Source: an uncultured Collinsella sp.
GTDB taxonomy: Bacteria > Actinomycetota > Coriobacteriia > Coriobacteriales > Coriobacteriaceae
Length of the DNA: 64,000 nt
Reading direction: 5' to 3'
Assembly: GCA_900541745.1 (NCBI GenBank)
Contig: UQLA01000006.1
Coordinates: 51,155-115,154, forward strand
Shown: positions 1 to 9,339 of the stretch, one piece after another
Layout of the letters: each line of letters begins with the position of its first letter
Numbering within the stretch: the stretch's first letter is position 1
The notes under the pieces: model-generated
The model's database searches: none
The model's input: the letters and a program-made list of their open reading frames with translations, nothing else
What the model was told of the DNA's origin: nothing
Position numbers and translations under genes: made by a program

Positions 1-248
1 CCTTCGACCGCTCGGTCGGCATCTCCATCTATGCGGGGAACCGGCAGAGCACACTACTTGCCGGAGAGCTTGCCAGACGTGCCTTCGCCGCGCTCACGTC
101 CCCGACCATCGCCTATGAGAAGGGGTCTCCCATCGCAGCCGTCATCGATGACGGTTGCAACGGCCCGTATCGCGTGACGGACCAGCACGATTCGAGCAAA
201 TGCTACATGACGGTCGAGTATTCGGTCGTCGGTGCAATTGAGGATTAA
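1..248 (+). CDS. Prophage head-tail/tail-completion type protein, C-terminal part
   Basis: An open frame runs from the left edge (first full codon at base 3) to a TAA at 246-248, giving about 81 residues that begin FDRSVGISIY and end VVGAIED. The start lies outside the window. It ends 32 bases before the major tail gene. In siphovirus late operons that position usually holds a head-tail connector or tail-completion protein. I do not recognise a specific family, so the role rests on position alone. Confidence 0.6.
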   Translation, partial: FDRSVGISIYAGNRQSTLLAGELARRAFAALTSPTIAYEKGSPIAAVIDDGCNGPYRVTDQHDSSKCYMTVEYSVVGAIED

Positions 249-280
249 GGTTAGGGCTTTGCCCTGGAAAGGAGCCTGCA

Positions 281-907
281 ATGGCTAAAGACAAGCAGGG
301 TAACGACCTCGCAAACGTAGGCGTGCCCGTAACCGGTGCAATCTGCATCGTCCCGTACGCCGAGGGCAACGTCATCACCCGCACCATGATCGGCAAGAAG
401 AACGCCACTCCGAAGCTCCCGGAGGTCTATGCGCGCGGCACCGCATGCCTCGGCCTCATCACCAGCGACGGCGCTCCGCAGGATTCCACCGAGTCTGGCG
501 ACGCCATCGAGTTCTGGCAGCAGGGTTACATGCTCAACGGCGAGACGACCATCTCCACGGCCTTCACCATCGCCGAGGACACCGACCTCGCACGAGAGTT
601 CTGCTTCGGCGAGAAGCCCGACGCCGACGGCGTCATCGCGGTCGATACCTTCACGCCAGACACCAAGTGGATGGCGTACGAGGAGATCACCTATAAGAAC
701 GGCAACGTCGACCGTCGCGCCGGCGTAATCCAGGTGACTGCCAATGAGCCGGGTCAGGCCGAGCGCGGTTCCGTCTTCGGTCGAGCCGTCACCGTCAAGT
801 GGGTGCGCGACGACCTGTACGAGGGCAAGGCATTCATCGAGGCGCATTGCACGCCCGCCGATGCCACGGCGGCCGCCTCTTCTGCCGCAACCGGCAAGAA
901 CTCCTAA
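281..907 (+). CDS. Phage major tail (tube) protein
   Basis: This 208-residue protein is probably the tail tube subunit, which polymerises around the tape measure. The call rests on size, beta-rich composition, an Ala/Ser-rich C-terminus (ADATAAASSAATGK) and above all position: it precedes the tail chaperone pair and tape measure gene, the standard siphovirus order. The ATG follows AAAGGAG at suitable spacing. A strong terminator follows directly, which fits a highly expressed structural gene partly insulated from the low-level chaperone genes. The family is inferred from context rather than from a distinctive motif. Confidence 0.75.
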   Translation: MAKDKQGNDLANVGVPVTGAICIVPYAEGNVITRTMIGKKNATPKLPEVYARGTACLGLITSDGAPQDSTESGDAIEFWQQGYMLNGETTISTAFTIAEDTDLAREFCFGEKPDADGVIAVDTFTPDTKWMAYEEITYKNGNVDRRAGVIQVTANEPGQAERGSVFGRAVTVKWVRDDLYEGKAFIEAHCTPADATAAASSAATGKNS

Positions 908-935
908 GCGAAATACAGCTTTCCCTTCTCTTGTT

Positions 936-968
936 GGGCATTGCGCTTCGGCGCGGTGCCCTTTTTTT
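936..968 (+). terminator. Rho-independent terminator after major tail gene
   Basis: An 11-bp stem (936-946 with 951-961, two G-T wobbles) closes on a TTCG tetraloop and is followed by seven T residues. It lies between the tail tube gene and the chaperone genes and probably lowers downstream expression. Confidence 0.9.
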
Positions 969-1034
969 ATCGGGGGACCCCGGCCGAACAATGTCCATGT
1001 CGTAAGAGGCCATTCGAGAGAAGGGAAAGTCGAG

Positions 1035-1415
1035 ATGGCTGAAGAGAAAGAGTTCGAGCCGACCATCGAGGATTTTGAGAACTGGACCGAGGAGAAGGAG
1101 CAGGCCGAGTTCGAGCGCATCGCCGATGCGAACAAAGTCATGTATGTGATCGGCGACAACACGCTGTTCGTCCGCACGTCCGCCGGCAACATCTACCGCC
1201 TGCCCATGTGCCCGAGCTACGCCGAGGTGGCTGCAATCCAGAGCGGTACGGATAACGATGCCCTCGAGCACCTTTGCACGCTCATCGAGGGCGGCAAGGG
1301 CGGCACGGATGCCGTCGAGCGCTTCAAGGCCGAGCCGCTCCAGACGATGGTCAAGATCCTCGAAGTCTTCGGCGAGAAGCTGGCCAAGACCCAGGGAGCG
1401 ACCCTGGGGGAATAG
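1035..1415 (+). CDS. Phage tail assembly chaperone, short (G-like) form
   Basis: This 126-residue acidic protein, starting MAEEKEFEPTIEDFENW, lies between the tail tube and tape measure genes, where long-tailed phages encode the chaperone that coats the tape measure during tail assembly. The frame is open further upstream, but ATG 1035 is preferred because it follows GAGAGAAGGG-type purine sequence and the terminator at 936-968 lies upstream. It terminates at TAG 1413-1415, directly after a run of five G. The next reading frame has no good start and continues the product by frameshift (see the entry for the long form). Confidence 0.75.
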   Translation: MAEEKEFEPTIEDFENWTEEKEQAEFERIADANKVMYVIGDNTLFVRTSAGNIYRLPMCPSYAEVAAIQSGTDNDALEHLCTLIEGGKGGTDAVERFKAEPLQTMVKILEVFGEKLAKTQGATLGE

Positions 1416-1774
1416 CCGGCTTCATCGCCGAGCTGAAGGAGCACGAGGACGCCGCGAGGGCTGATTTCGCGGCAAGGGGATGGAGCCTGCAGGCCGACCT
1501 CGGAAGCAGGCTCCGCTATGCGGATGCGATTGCGCTGTTCAGGGCGCTCTCGGGAGACCCGGCGACCTCAACAGGTGCGCACGTGGCAGGTCTCAAGTAT
1601 CCGACCAGTTTTGCCGACATGTTCATCGTGGCGGCTTTGACCAAGAACGAGTTCCCGTCTCCCATCCCGACCGAGGAAGAGCAGCTCCGCGCTGCCTCCT
1701 TCAAGGCCTCTGGCGATGAAGCGCAGAAGGCGGCAGAGAACATGGCTCCGCTGTTCGCTTCGCTTTACGAGTAA
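1035..1774 (+). CDS. Tail assembly chaperone, long (GT-like) -1 frameshift product
   Basis: A second open frame, -1 relative to the short form, continues to TAA 1772-1774 and contains IAGFIAELKEHEDAARADF onwards. It has no ribosome-binding site and no start near its beginning. The frames meet at CTG-GGG-GAA-TAG (1404-1415). A one-base backward slip on the G run at 1406-1410 would join them into a protein of about 246 residues. This is the known expression mode of lambda G/GT and most siphovirus tail chaperones. The site is not the classical X-XXY-YYZ heptamer, so the exact slip codon is inferred. Confidence 0.75.
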
Positions 1775-1795
1775 CGAGATCGGGGGAGATCGCGC

Positions 1796-4700
1796 ATGTC
1801 ATCTGAGTTCGGTTCCGCACATATTTCGATTTTCCCCGTGATGACGGGCTTCCGCTCCAAGGTCAACAAAGAGGTAAAGTCGACCGGAGACGAAGCCAGC
1901 AATTCATTTAAAAACGCATTCAAAAACGCCGGCGGCGTAAGCGGCCGACAGCTCGGAAAGCAGCTGAAGGAATCCTTCGCCGCATCATCCAAGGGCCTCG
2001 CCGACGGTGCCCTCAAGGTCTTCACCGATGATGTCAAAGCCGCGACTAACGAGCTGAGCAAAGCTCGCATGAAGCAGGCGGACGATGCCGGGCGCGTCCG
2101 CGTGGCCGAGATGAGGCTGCAGGATGCCATCGCAAAGTACGGCGAGGGCTCCACGCAGGCGGTCGCCGCAGAGGAGCGTCTGGCATCCGCACGCCGAAAG
2201 TCCGAGCAGAGCGCCGCCGACGTGAAGGCCGCGACCGAGAAGCTGAACATCGCCAATCAGTTCGCCGCTAAGGCGCAACAGGATTTGGCTCAGTATACAA
2301 ACCAATCGTCCAACGCTTTTGCCAGCGCTGCCAAGAACTTCCTTGCCGGCGCAAAGTCGCTGGACGCAGGCAAGAGCTCCGCAACCGGCATGGCCGGCGC
2401 CCTGGGTTCCCTTGTCCGCGCCGCATCCGGCATTGACATTTGGGGGCCGATCGCCGCCAAGGCGACAGCCGGTCTCGCCAGGGTAAAGGCATCAATCGCC
2501 GACTTCGCCAGCAGCGCCAAGAACAAGATGCAGATCGCCGCAGCCGAGATCGGAAACGCAATCTCGGACGGCCTGTCGCGCGCCGGAAGCAAGGTGCAGA
2601 CGGTCGTCGGCAATATCGCGTCCAGGCTTCCGCAGCCGATTAAGAACGTCTGCTCGACCGCGCACACGTGGTTCTCCAATGTGGAGACGGCAGCGAAGTC
2701 CGCATTCGATAAACTGCCGGATTTCGCCAAGACCGGTATCGAGGGCGCGAAAAGCGCCGTCTCCGCCGGCATATCCGCGCTCGGCAGTATCGGTTCCGCA
2801 GCCGCCAGCGCTTTCAAGGACGTATCCACCGCAATCGTAGGTGTCGGTGCCGGCGTGACAGTGGCGCTCGGCAAGATAGCCGTTACTGGAGGATTCAACC
2901 GCGCCCTCAGTATCGAGGATGCGCGCGCGAAGCTGAAGGGCCTCGGCCACGATGCCGGCAGCATCGACGAGATCATGAACAACGCTCTGGCTTCGGTCAA
3001 AGGCACCGCTTACGGCCTGGGAGACGCGGCGACCACGGCATCCCAGCTCGTGGCGTCCGGCGTCAAGCAGGGCGACCAGCTGACGAGCGTCCTCAAGACG
3101 GTGGGCGATTCCGCGCAAATTTCGGGTCGAGACTTCACGGAGATGGGTTCCATCTTCTCCAAGGTCGCCGCATCCAACAAGCTCCAGGGCGAGCAGGTCA
3201 ACCAGATCCTCGACTCCGGCATCCCCATCCTCCAATTCCTCGCCAAACACTACGGCATCACCGCCGAGGAGGCCCAGAAGATGGTGTCCTCCGGCAAGGT
3301 TGACTTCGAGAACTTCGCAGCCGCCATGCAGGAGAACCTTGGCGGCGCGGCGCAGTCCGCTGGCGGCACCTTCAAGGGCGCGATGGCTAACGTCAAGGCA
3401 GCTTTGAGCCGTCTCGGCGAGAAGGCGATGACCCCCGTCCTGAACGGCCTGCGCGACATCTTTAATGCCGCTATTCCGCTTGTGGATGCCGTCACAACCA
3501 AGCTGACACCCGTTTTCGAGCAGTGGGGAGACCTGGTCTCCAACACCATCGCACCGATGATCGTGGGCGCTTTCGAGAAGATCACGTCCGTGCTCAACGG
3601 TGACAGCTTCTCGGGCTTTTCCAGTGGCATCATGGCGGCAATCCCCATTGTCGGCTCCCTAGTCGCCGCCATGGGAGGCACCGGGCTTCTCGGCACCATC
3701 GGCGAGCTTCTCGTCAACATTCCCATGGTCGGCCCGGCCCTAAAAGGCCTCGTGGGTGAGTCCGCGCTTCTCGGCAACGTGCTTAAACTGCTCGGAGGTC
3801 CCGTCGGTATCGTGCTGTCGCTCCTCACCGGCTTGGTCATGATCAGTCCGAAGCTGCAACAGACCCTCGGTCAGGTGGCCGGCACGGTCGGCTCGTCGCT
3901 TCTCGGTGCCTTTACCACCCTAGCCCCTGTCCTGCAGGACATCTTCGACAAATGCACCAGTGCGGCATCCGAGATTTTCCCGGTGCTGGTCGAGTGTTTG
4001 AGCCAGATTTTTACGACCATCGGCAATGTGGTTGCGCAACTCGCCCCCATTGCAGCTGAAGTCCTGCAGCCCCTGCTCGATTGCATCGCGCAACTCATCG
4101 AGCCGCTGACCAATATCATCACAGTCCTTCTGCCGCCGCTGACCAGCATCCTGGACGGCGTGATCACGCTAATCGGCAGCGTGCTCGCATTTGTCGGCCA
4201 GCTGGTTGCCGGAATCGAGTCCCTGCTGCTGCCCATCATCACTTCGGTCATTCAGGGCGTCTCCGACCTGCTCACGCAGTGCAGTCCTTGGCTCGACCAG
4301 CTCGGTTTTGCATTCGAGTCCGCGATGGACCTGATTGGGGATGCGCTCGAGGTCGTCGGCGCGGCGCTGAACGGTTTTCTTTCCGTTGCCGGTACGGTCA
4401 TTGCTGGAGTTGTCCAGTGGATTGTCGGCACCCTTCAGCCGACGTTTGCCGCGATGGCCCCGTTTATCTCGGGAATCGTGTCCTCCGTCAATCAGGTGAT
4501 CACCTCGATCGGACAGATCGTGCAGGGCGTCGTCGGGCTGGTGCAGGGCATCATTTCCGGCAACTGGGCCCAGGCATGGTCGAGCTGCCAGCAGATCGCC
4601 AGCGGCGCGGTCGGTGCGCTCAGTGGAATCCTGCAGGGCATCTACAACGCCGCTATGGCAGCGGTCTCCGGCGCCGGCACATGGCTGGTCAATGCCGGTA

Positions 4701-5194
4701 GCCAGATCATCTCCGGTCTTTGGAATGGCATCTCGGGTGCAATCGGTGGCCTGTACAACAATATCAAGGGGGCGCTGTCCGGTCTTGTCAGCAAGGCCAA
4801 GAATGCCCTCGGCATCCATTCGCCTTCGCGCGTGTTCCGCGACATGGTCGGCAAGTACATCCCGCTGGGCATCGGTGTCGGCATCAAGCGCAACACCCCC
4901 GCACTGCTAGCTGACGCCGACAAGATGACCAGCTCTCTGGTCGAGCGCGTTAGCGGTGCGTCCGCGGCGGTTGACGTGGCGGCTGGCATGTCGCCCGCCT
5001 CTGGGGCAAACGGCGCTCAGGCAGCTTCTGGTGGTGCTGGCGGGCTATCCGTCGAGGACATTATCTATGCAATCATCACCGCGCTCAGCAGAATCGGTGC
5101 GCTCAAGCTCGATGTCGACCTCAAGACGCTCGCGATGCTACTCGCGCCGTCAATCGATTCAGAGCTCGGCAAGCGTGATGCGATGGAGGTCTAA
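1796..5194 (+). CDS. Phage tape measure protein
   Basis: At 1132 residues this is the largest prophage gene, placed after the chaperone pair. Residues ~60-160 are helical and Ala/Lys/Glu-rich, typical of a coiled coil. A TP901-type core lies around residues 360-540 (ASQLVASGVKQGDQ, then LDSGIPILQFLAKHYGI). Long hydrophobic stretches fill ~600-900. Near residue 1005 it carries GIHSPSRVFRDM, a motif repeatedly seen near tape measure C-termini. It sets tail length and is extruded during DNA entry. By the rough rule of 0.15 nm per residue the tail would be near 170 nm. ATG 1796 follows GGGGGAGA. Confidence 0.93.
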   Translation: MSSEFGSAHISIFPVMTGFRSKVNKEVKSTGDEASNSFKNAFKNAGGVSGRQLGKQLKESFAASSKGLADGALKVFTDDVKAATNELSKARMKQADDAGRVRVAEMRLQDAIAKYGEGSTQAVAAEERLASARRKSEQSAADVKAATEKLNIANQFAAKAQQDLAQYTNQSSNAFASAAKNFLAGAKSLDAGKSSATGMAGALGSLVRAASGIDIWGPIAAKATAGLARVKASIADFASSAKNKMQIAAAEIGNAISDGLSRAGSKVQTVVGNIASRLPQPIKNVCSTAHTWFSNVETAAKSAFDKLPDFAKTGIEGAKSAVSAGISALGSIGSAAASAFKDVSTAIVGVGAGVTVALGKIAVTGGFNRALSIEDARAKLKGLGHDAGSIDEIMNNALASVKGTAYGLGDAATTASQLVASGVKQGDQLTSVLKTVGDSAQISGRDFTEMGSIFSKVAASNKLQGEQVNQILDSGIPILQFLAKHYGITAEEAQKMVSSGKVDFENFAAAMQENLGGAAQSAGGTFKGAMANVKAALSRLGEKAMTPVLNGLRDIFNAAIPLVDAVTTKLTPVFEQWGDLVSNTIAPMIVGAFEKITSVLNGDSFSGFSSGIMAAIPIVGSLVAAMGGTGLLGTIGELLVNIPMVGPALKGLVGESALLGNVLKLLGGPVGIVLSLLTGLVMISPKLQQTLGQVAGTVGSSLLGAFTTLAPVLQDIFDKCTSAASEIFPVLVECLSQIFTTIGNVVAQLAPIAAEVLQPLLDCIAQLIEPLTNIITVLLPPLTSILDGVITLIGSVLAFVGQLVAGIESLLLPIITSVIQGVSDLLTQCSPWLDQLGFAFESAMDLIGDALEVVGAALNGFLSVAGTVIAGVVQWIVGTLQPTFAAMAPFISGIVSSVNQVITSIGQIVQGVVGLVQGIISGNWAQAWSSCQQIASGAVGALSGILQGIYNAAMAAVSGAGTWLVNAGSQIISGLWNGISGAIGGLYNNIKGALSGLVSKAKNALGIHSPSRVFRDMVGKYIPLGIGVGIKRNTPALLADADKMTSSLVERVSGASAAVDVAAGMSPASGANGAQAASGGAGGLSVEDIIYAIITALSRIGALKLDVDLKTLAMLLAPSIDSELGKRDAMEV

Positions 5195-5989
5195 ATGGCT
5201 GATTCGAGACTTGGAATCTTCTCCCGCAACGACATGTTCGTCGATGACGGCACGGTCACCGTCAACGGCGTCAATCTCGGAGGAATCGGCTGGTATCTCA
5301 CAGCCGCCCCGGAGGTCGAGGCGCTCACGTTCAATACGGCATATACGTCCATTACGGGAACCCACGGATCGCGCGACCTGTCGCTAACTGATGGGGGTGG
5401 ACTGGCTTACGCAGGCAGGCGCACCGTGACGCTCCACCTTCGCACTCTCGGTACGTGGCAGGAGGCCGTTGAGTCGAAGCTCGCACTCGGCTCGATGGTT
5501 GGTCGCGATGCCCGAATCACATGGAATGCGCTTCCCGGTGATTTCGTCGGCAGGCTCGAATCGTCCAACCCGAGTGAGGTCTGGCATGGCGGCGTGTTCG
5601 CCTACTACGAAATCGACCTTGTAATGAGCGCCATGCCCATGCTCTACGGTGCCGAGACCACCGTGAGCGGTACCGAGTTGACCGTGAGCGGTAATTGCAG
5701 GGTTTTCCCCAGGTTCACTGCCATCCTCAAGGCCGAGTCGAAGCTGAAGATATCGCGTGACGATGGGGTCTTCATTGAGGTCGAAGCGGAAAAGGTTTTC
5801 GGTTCCGGCATCGAAGCGGTAATCGAGATGTCTCCGACCAGAAAGCGCGGCGTGTATATAAACGACGTACTGACCTGTCCGACTCTCACATCCGATTTCT
5901 TCGACCTGCCAGCAGGGGACTCAACCATCACAGTGGTCGGTGCAAGCAGTATCACGACATCCTACGAGCCGTTGTGGCTCATCCCATAG
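5195..5989 (+). CDS. Phage distal tail protein (Dit-like)
   Basis: This 264-residue protein starts one base after the tape measure stop, with GATGGAGG as ribosome-binding site inside the upstream gene. An N-terminal region with TVNGVNLGGIGWYL and HGSRDLSLTDGG resembles the ring-forming belt domain of siphovirus Dit proteins. The C-terminal half is beta-rich. Dit joins the tail tube to the tip and fibres. Position between tape measure and tail-tip protein supports this strongly. Confidence 0.8.
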   Translation: MADSRLGIFSRNDMFVDDGTVTVNGVNLGGIGWYLTAAPEVEALTFNTAYTSITGTHGSRDLSLTDGGGLAYAGRRTVTLHLRTLGTWQEAVESKLALGSMVGRDARITWNALPGDFVGRLESSNPSEVWHGGVFAYYEIDLVMSAMPMLYGAETTVSGTELTVSGNCRVFPRFTAILKAESKLKISRDDGVFIEVEAEKVFGSGIEAVIEMSPTRKRGVYINDVLTCPTLTSDFFDLPAGDSTITVVGASSITTSYEPLWLIP

Positions 5990-6000
5990 GAGATCACTAG

Positions 6001-8859
6001 ATGTCAAAGAGATTCATCCACTTCAACCGCTTCGGTGCATATGTCGGAGAGTTGACACCTTTGCAGGCGACGCGCACACGCAATGTCGACCAGTGCGGTG
6101 TTGACAAGGTCGAGCTGATTCTTCTGGACAACGGTATAGACAAATACGACCGAATCGTGTTCACGGACTCGCTGCGCCGCACGTGCGAGTGGATCGTCAT
6201 GTCCTCGCGCGAATCGAGGGCTTCCAATGTCCCCGTCTGCAAGGTCAACTGCTACGGTTCCATGCAAGAGCTTTCTCGCCATTTTATGCCCACGCTCCGC
6301 CGTGGCTCCGGCGATTCCCCGTCGCAGGCGCTGGCAAAAGCGCTGGATGGCACTCGCTGGTCTGTCGGCCCCTGCGACGAGGGCAGCGGTACCTACAGCG
6401 TCTACCACCAGTCATCGCTAAAATCCATTGAGGACATTGCGGACGCCTACAAAATGGAGGTGAAGCCGCTCATCGAGCTCTCCTTGGACGGCAACTCGAT
6501 TGCCAAGCGCTCCGTCTGCCTAGTCAAGCGCATCGGTCGCGCGAACACTGCATTGCGCCTCGATTACGGTAGCGGGCTGTCCGGCATCGACCGCGTGTTG
6601 TCCGCAGATGACGTGGTGACTCGACTCTACTGTTACGGCAAGGGCGTGCAGACGACCGATGAAGACGGAAACGCGACGGGCGGTTACTCCCGCAAGATCA
6701 CATTTGCCGAGATCAACGGCGGCAAGGAGTATGTCCAGGACGATTCTCTGCTCCAGACGTGGGGCGTCTACGGCCCTGACGGCACCCTGGTCCATGCCGA
6801 GGGTATCTTCGAGGACGGAGACTGCGAGGACAAGGCGACGCTTCTCGCCGAGGGCAAGGCCGCTCTCGCAGAGAGGTCAAAACCCGTTGTGAGCTACGAG
6901 GGCACGGTCGAGGCCCTCGGTCGCGCCGGATTCGATGCCAATGCGTGCGATCTCGGCGACAACCTCCAGATGGTCGATACCACATTCCCCAAGCCGCTAC
7001 GCCTGACCGGTCGAGTGCTTGAGATCGTGGAAGACCTGCTCGGTGACGGCTCTCCGTCCAGCGTGAAGGTCGGCAACATCATCGAGGGCATCACGAAGCG
7101 CTCCGATCGCGTGCAGCAGACCATCGACCGTCTGACGGGCAGCGCCGGCAGCTGGGACGATGCCGCCACGCTCGGCAGCTCCTATCTCAACGGCGTTATC
7201 GACGGCCTGAACAACGTCATGAACCAGACTGGCGGCTATACCTATATCAAGCCAGGCAAAGGGCTGTACGTCTATGACAGGCGCGAGGACGACAACCCGA
7301 CCATGTGCATCCAGATCGGCGGAGGCTACTTCCGAATCGCCGACGGAAAGAATGCGGACGGCACATGGAACTTCCGCACGCTGGGCAACGGCCATGGGCT
7401 TGTTGCCGATGCGCTCGTAGCGGGAACAATCGATGCCAATCTCATCCGTGCCGGCGTGCTGCAGGACAAGACCGGCACTAATTATTGGAATCTCGACACT
7501 GGAGATTTTAGGCTTGCTGCTGGCGCCCAACTCGGCGGCAAGGACATCGCGACAACCGATACAGCCATCAAGTCGGTCGTCAAGCTGTACGCCAAGAACA
7601 TGAGCGACACGGTCCCGCCGACTAACGCATCGAACCCCGAGCTCGGATGGTCCGAGCAGCTGCCGGAATGGAGCGACGGCTACTACATCTGGTCGATGGA
7701 GCGCATCACCATGGGCGACGGTTCCGTGCGCTACTCCACGCCGGTGCTCGAGGGCGCGTACAACAAGGCGTGCCAGGCCTCGCACGATGTCCAGAGCTCG
7801 CTCGGGGACCTCGACAGCACGATCAAGAACGCGACGAGCGACGGTATCGTCACCGAGGCCGAGAAGGCGGCTGTGAAAAAGGCCATGCAGGACGTCGACA
7901 AGGAGCGCGAGGAGTTAAGCGACCAGTACAGGACGCTAAAGGCGAACAGCGCGCTTAATTCGCAGTATGTCCTGAATGTCCTTACGCCGAAATACACGGC
8001 GGCATTCGGCTCGACTGCCGAGGGTGGCACGTACGGCGAGTACTGCAACCGCGTCAATGATGTGCTCAAGTGCAAGACCGCCGATGAGCTCAAGACGGCG
8101 ATGCTCGAGTACGACACCGCCTACAGCACATACTCGACGGCCGTCAAGGAATATGCCGCCGCAGCGACGGCGGCACGGCACGCGATCGAGCAGAAGAATG
8201 CCAGCGACTATGCCGACGGCATCCTGAGCGCCTACGACGAGCAGCTCGGGCAGCAGGAGATCTTCAACCGCTTGACCAACAACGGCGCTACGCAGGGCGT
8301 CTACATGGAGAGCGGAAAGCTCTACATCAACGCGAGCTACATGTCCGCTGGAACAATTGCAGACGCAAAAGGCCGCAACAGCTGGAACCTCAAGACCGGC
8401 GTCTTGACGACCAACTACATGACCGCGAACAACGTCACGGCCACGGGCACGTTCCGCTGCGGCAGCAGCAACTACTACACGATGCTCAACTCCACCGGGC
8501 AGATGGCCGGGTACAGGCCGACGTCGAGCGGGCCGACCGTCGACCCGGGCTCGCTGCCCGCCAGCAAGGTCGGCTACATCGACTTCACGGCGTCGACGTA
8601 CGACATCGGCGACAAGAAGACCTACTACGGTATCCAGATGCAGGCACAGGGTAGCGTCCGCATCTCGTCGCCGAACATCTCGACGGCGGCGACATCTGAA
8701 ACGAGCGTCACGACCACTAATTGTCGCACCGGGACGATCACGCAGCCGCTGGTGTCGTCCATACGCGACAACGGCGACAGCATCAGCTGGACGTACGGCG
8801 ACTTCACGCTAGGCGTGGTAAACGGGCTGATCACGTCGGTCAGCCGCGTATTGACATGA
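6001..8859 (+). CDS. Phage tail-tip protein (prophage endopeptidase tail / Tal-like)
   Basis: This 952-residue protein follows Dit, where the tail-associated lysin or hub protein is encoded. Residues 1-370 look like the hub fold (FIHFNRFGAYVGEL near the start). Residues ~470-515 contain VAGTIDANLIRAGVLQDK and YWNLDTGDF, the module that recurs in Gram-positive phage tail endopeptidases; a second copy (MSAGTIADAKG, SWNLKTGVL) is near residues 780-800. A helical stretch lies between them (~590-740). I see no clear peptidase catalytic motif. ATG 6001 is preceded by AGGAGATCACTAG. Confidence 0.8.
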   Translation: MSKRFIHFNRFGAYVGELTPLQATRTRNVDQCGVDKVELILLDNGIDKYDRIVFTDSLRRTCEWIVMSSRESRASNVPVCKVNCYGSMQELSRHFMPTLRRGSGDSPSQALAKALDGTRWSVGPCDEGSGTYSVYHQSSLKSIEDIADAYKMEVKPLIELSLDGNSIAKRSVCLVKRIGRANTALRLDYGSGLSGIDRVLSADDVVTRLYCYGKGVQTTDEDGNATGGYSRKITFAEINGGKEYVQDDSLLQTWGVYGPDGTLVHAEGIFEDGDCEDKATLLAEGKAALAERSKPVVSYEGTVEALGRAGFDANACDLGDNLQMVDTTFPKPLRLTGRVLEIVEDLLGDGSPSSVKVGNIIEGITKRSDRVQQTIDRLTGSAGSWDDAATLGSSYLNGVIDGLNNVMNQTGGYTYIKPGKGLYVYDRREDDNPTMCIQIGGGYFRIADGKNADGTWNFRTLGNGHGLVADALVAGTIDANLIRAGVLQDKTGTNYWNLDTGDFRLAAGAQLGGKDIATTDTAIKSVVKLYAKNMSDTVPPTNASNPELGWSEQLPEWSDGYYIWSMERITMGDGSVRYSTPVLEGAYNKACQASHDVQSSLGDLDSTIKNATSDGIVTEAEKAAVKKAMQDVDKEREELSDQYRTLKANSALNSQYVLNVLTPKYTAAFGSTAEGGTYGEYCNRVNDVLKCKTADELKTAMLEYDTAYSTYSTAVKEYAAAATAARHAIEQKNASDYADGILSAYDEQLGQQEIFNRLTNNGATQGVYMESGKLYINASYMSAGTIADAKGRNSWNLKTGVLTTNYMTANNVTATGTFRCGSSNYYTMLNSTGQMAGYRPTSSGPTVDPGSLPASKVGYIDFTASTYDIGDKKTYYGIQMQAQGSVRISSPNISTAATSETSVTTTNCRTGTITQPLVSSIRDNGDSISWTYGDFTLGVVNGLITSVSRVLT

Positions 8860-8875
8860 TTGGAAGGATTAAGAA

Positions 8876-9271
8876 ATGTCTCATATCGTCGATTATCTTA
8901 TTCACGATCCACTTGGCAATGTCGAAGGGCAGCTCGGGGACTACGACCCCGTGCGCCTCGAGGAGGCCGAGAAGAACGGTATGATCTTCATCGCCGTCAT
9001 GGACGACGGTGAGCGCAGGCTCGTGAAGGCCGCCGACGTGAGCGAGCCGAATCAGCAGAACCAGTACTTCACCGTGGCGAAACCGGAGTATGTCGACGAG
9101 CGCACGAAGGCCACGGTCGCCGTGTTTGACGCGCTCGCGGATATAGTCAACCCGCAGACGGCTGCGGCTGACGAGAATGGCAGCGATGAGCAGCCGGTAG
9201 CTGACCCTATTACGGCCTTCGAGAATGCGCTGAATAAGTTGAAGAGCCTCCAAAACGGCGACCAGTCATAA
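8876..9271 (+). CDS. Hypothetical prophage tail-region protein
   Basis: This 131-residue acidic protein starts MSHIVDYLIHDPLGNVEGQL and ends in a polar helix (AFENALNKLKSLQNGDQS). It sits between the tail-tip gene and the fibre gene with a GGAAGG ribosome-binding site. I do not recognise the family. Its place suggests a minor baseplate or tail-associated protein, but nothing in the sequence proves that. Confidence 0.7.
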   Translation: MSHIVDYLIHDPLGNVEGQLGDYDPVRLEEAEKNGMIFIAVMDDGERRLVKAADVSEPNQQNQYFTVAKPEYVDERTKATVAVFDALADIVNPQTAAADENGSDEQPVADPITAFENALNKLKSLQNGDQS

Positions 9272-9339
9272 CGGCCACAAGAGGGGGACGAGAGGTCGAC
9301 CATCTTTCTGGTTAGTAGGTAGCAAGAAAGGTGGTCGAC

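Noticed and set aside
1274..1774. A separate gene or pseudogene in the frame after the tail chaperone
   Set aside because: It lacks its own ribosome-binding site and start near the junction and is explained by the usual -1 frameshift fusion.
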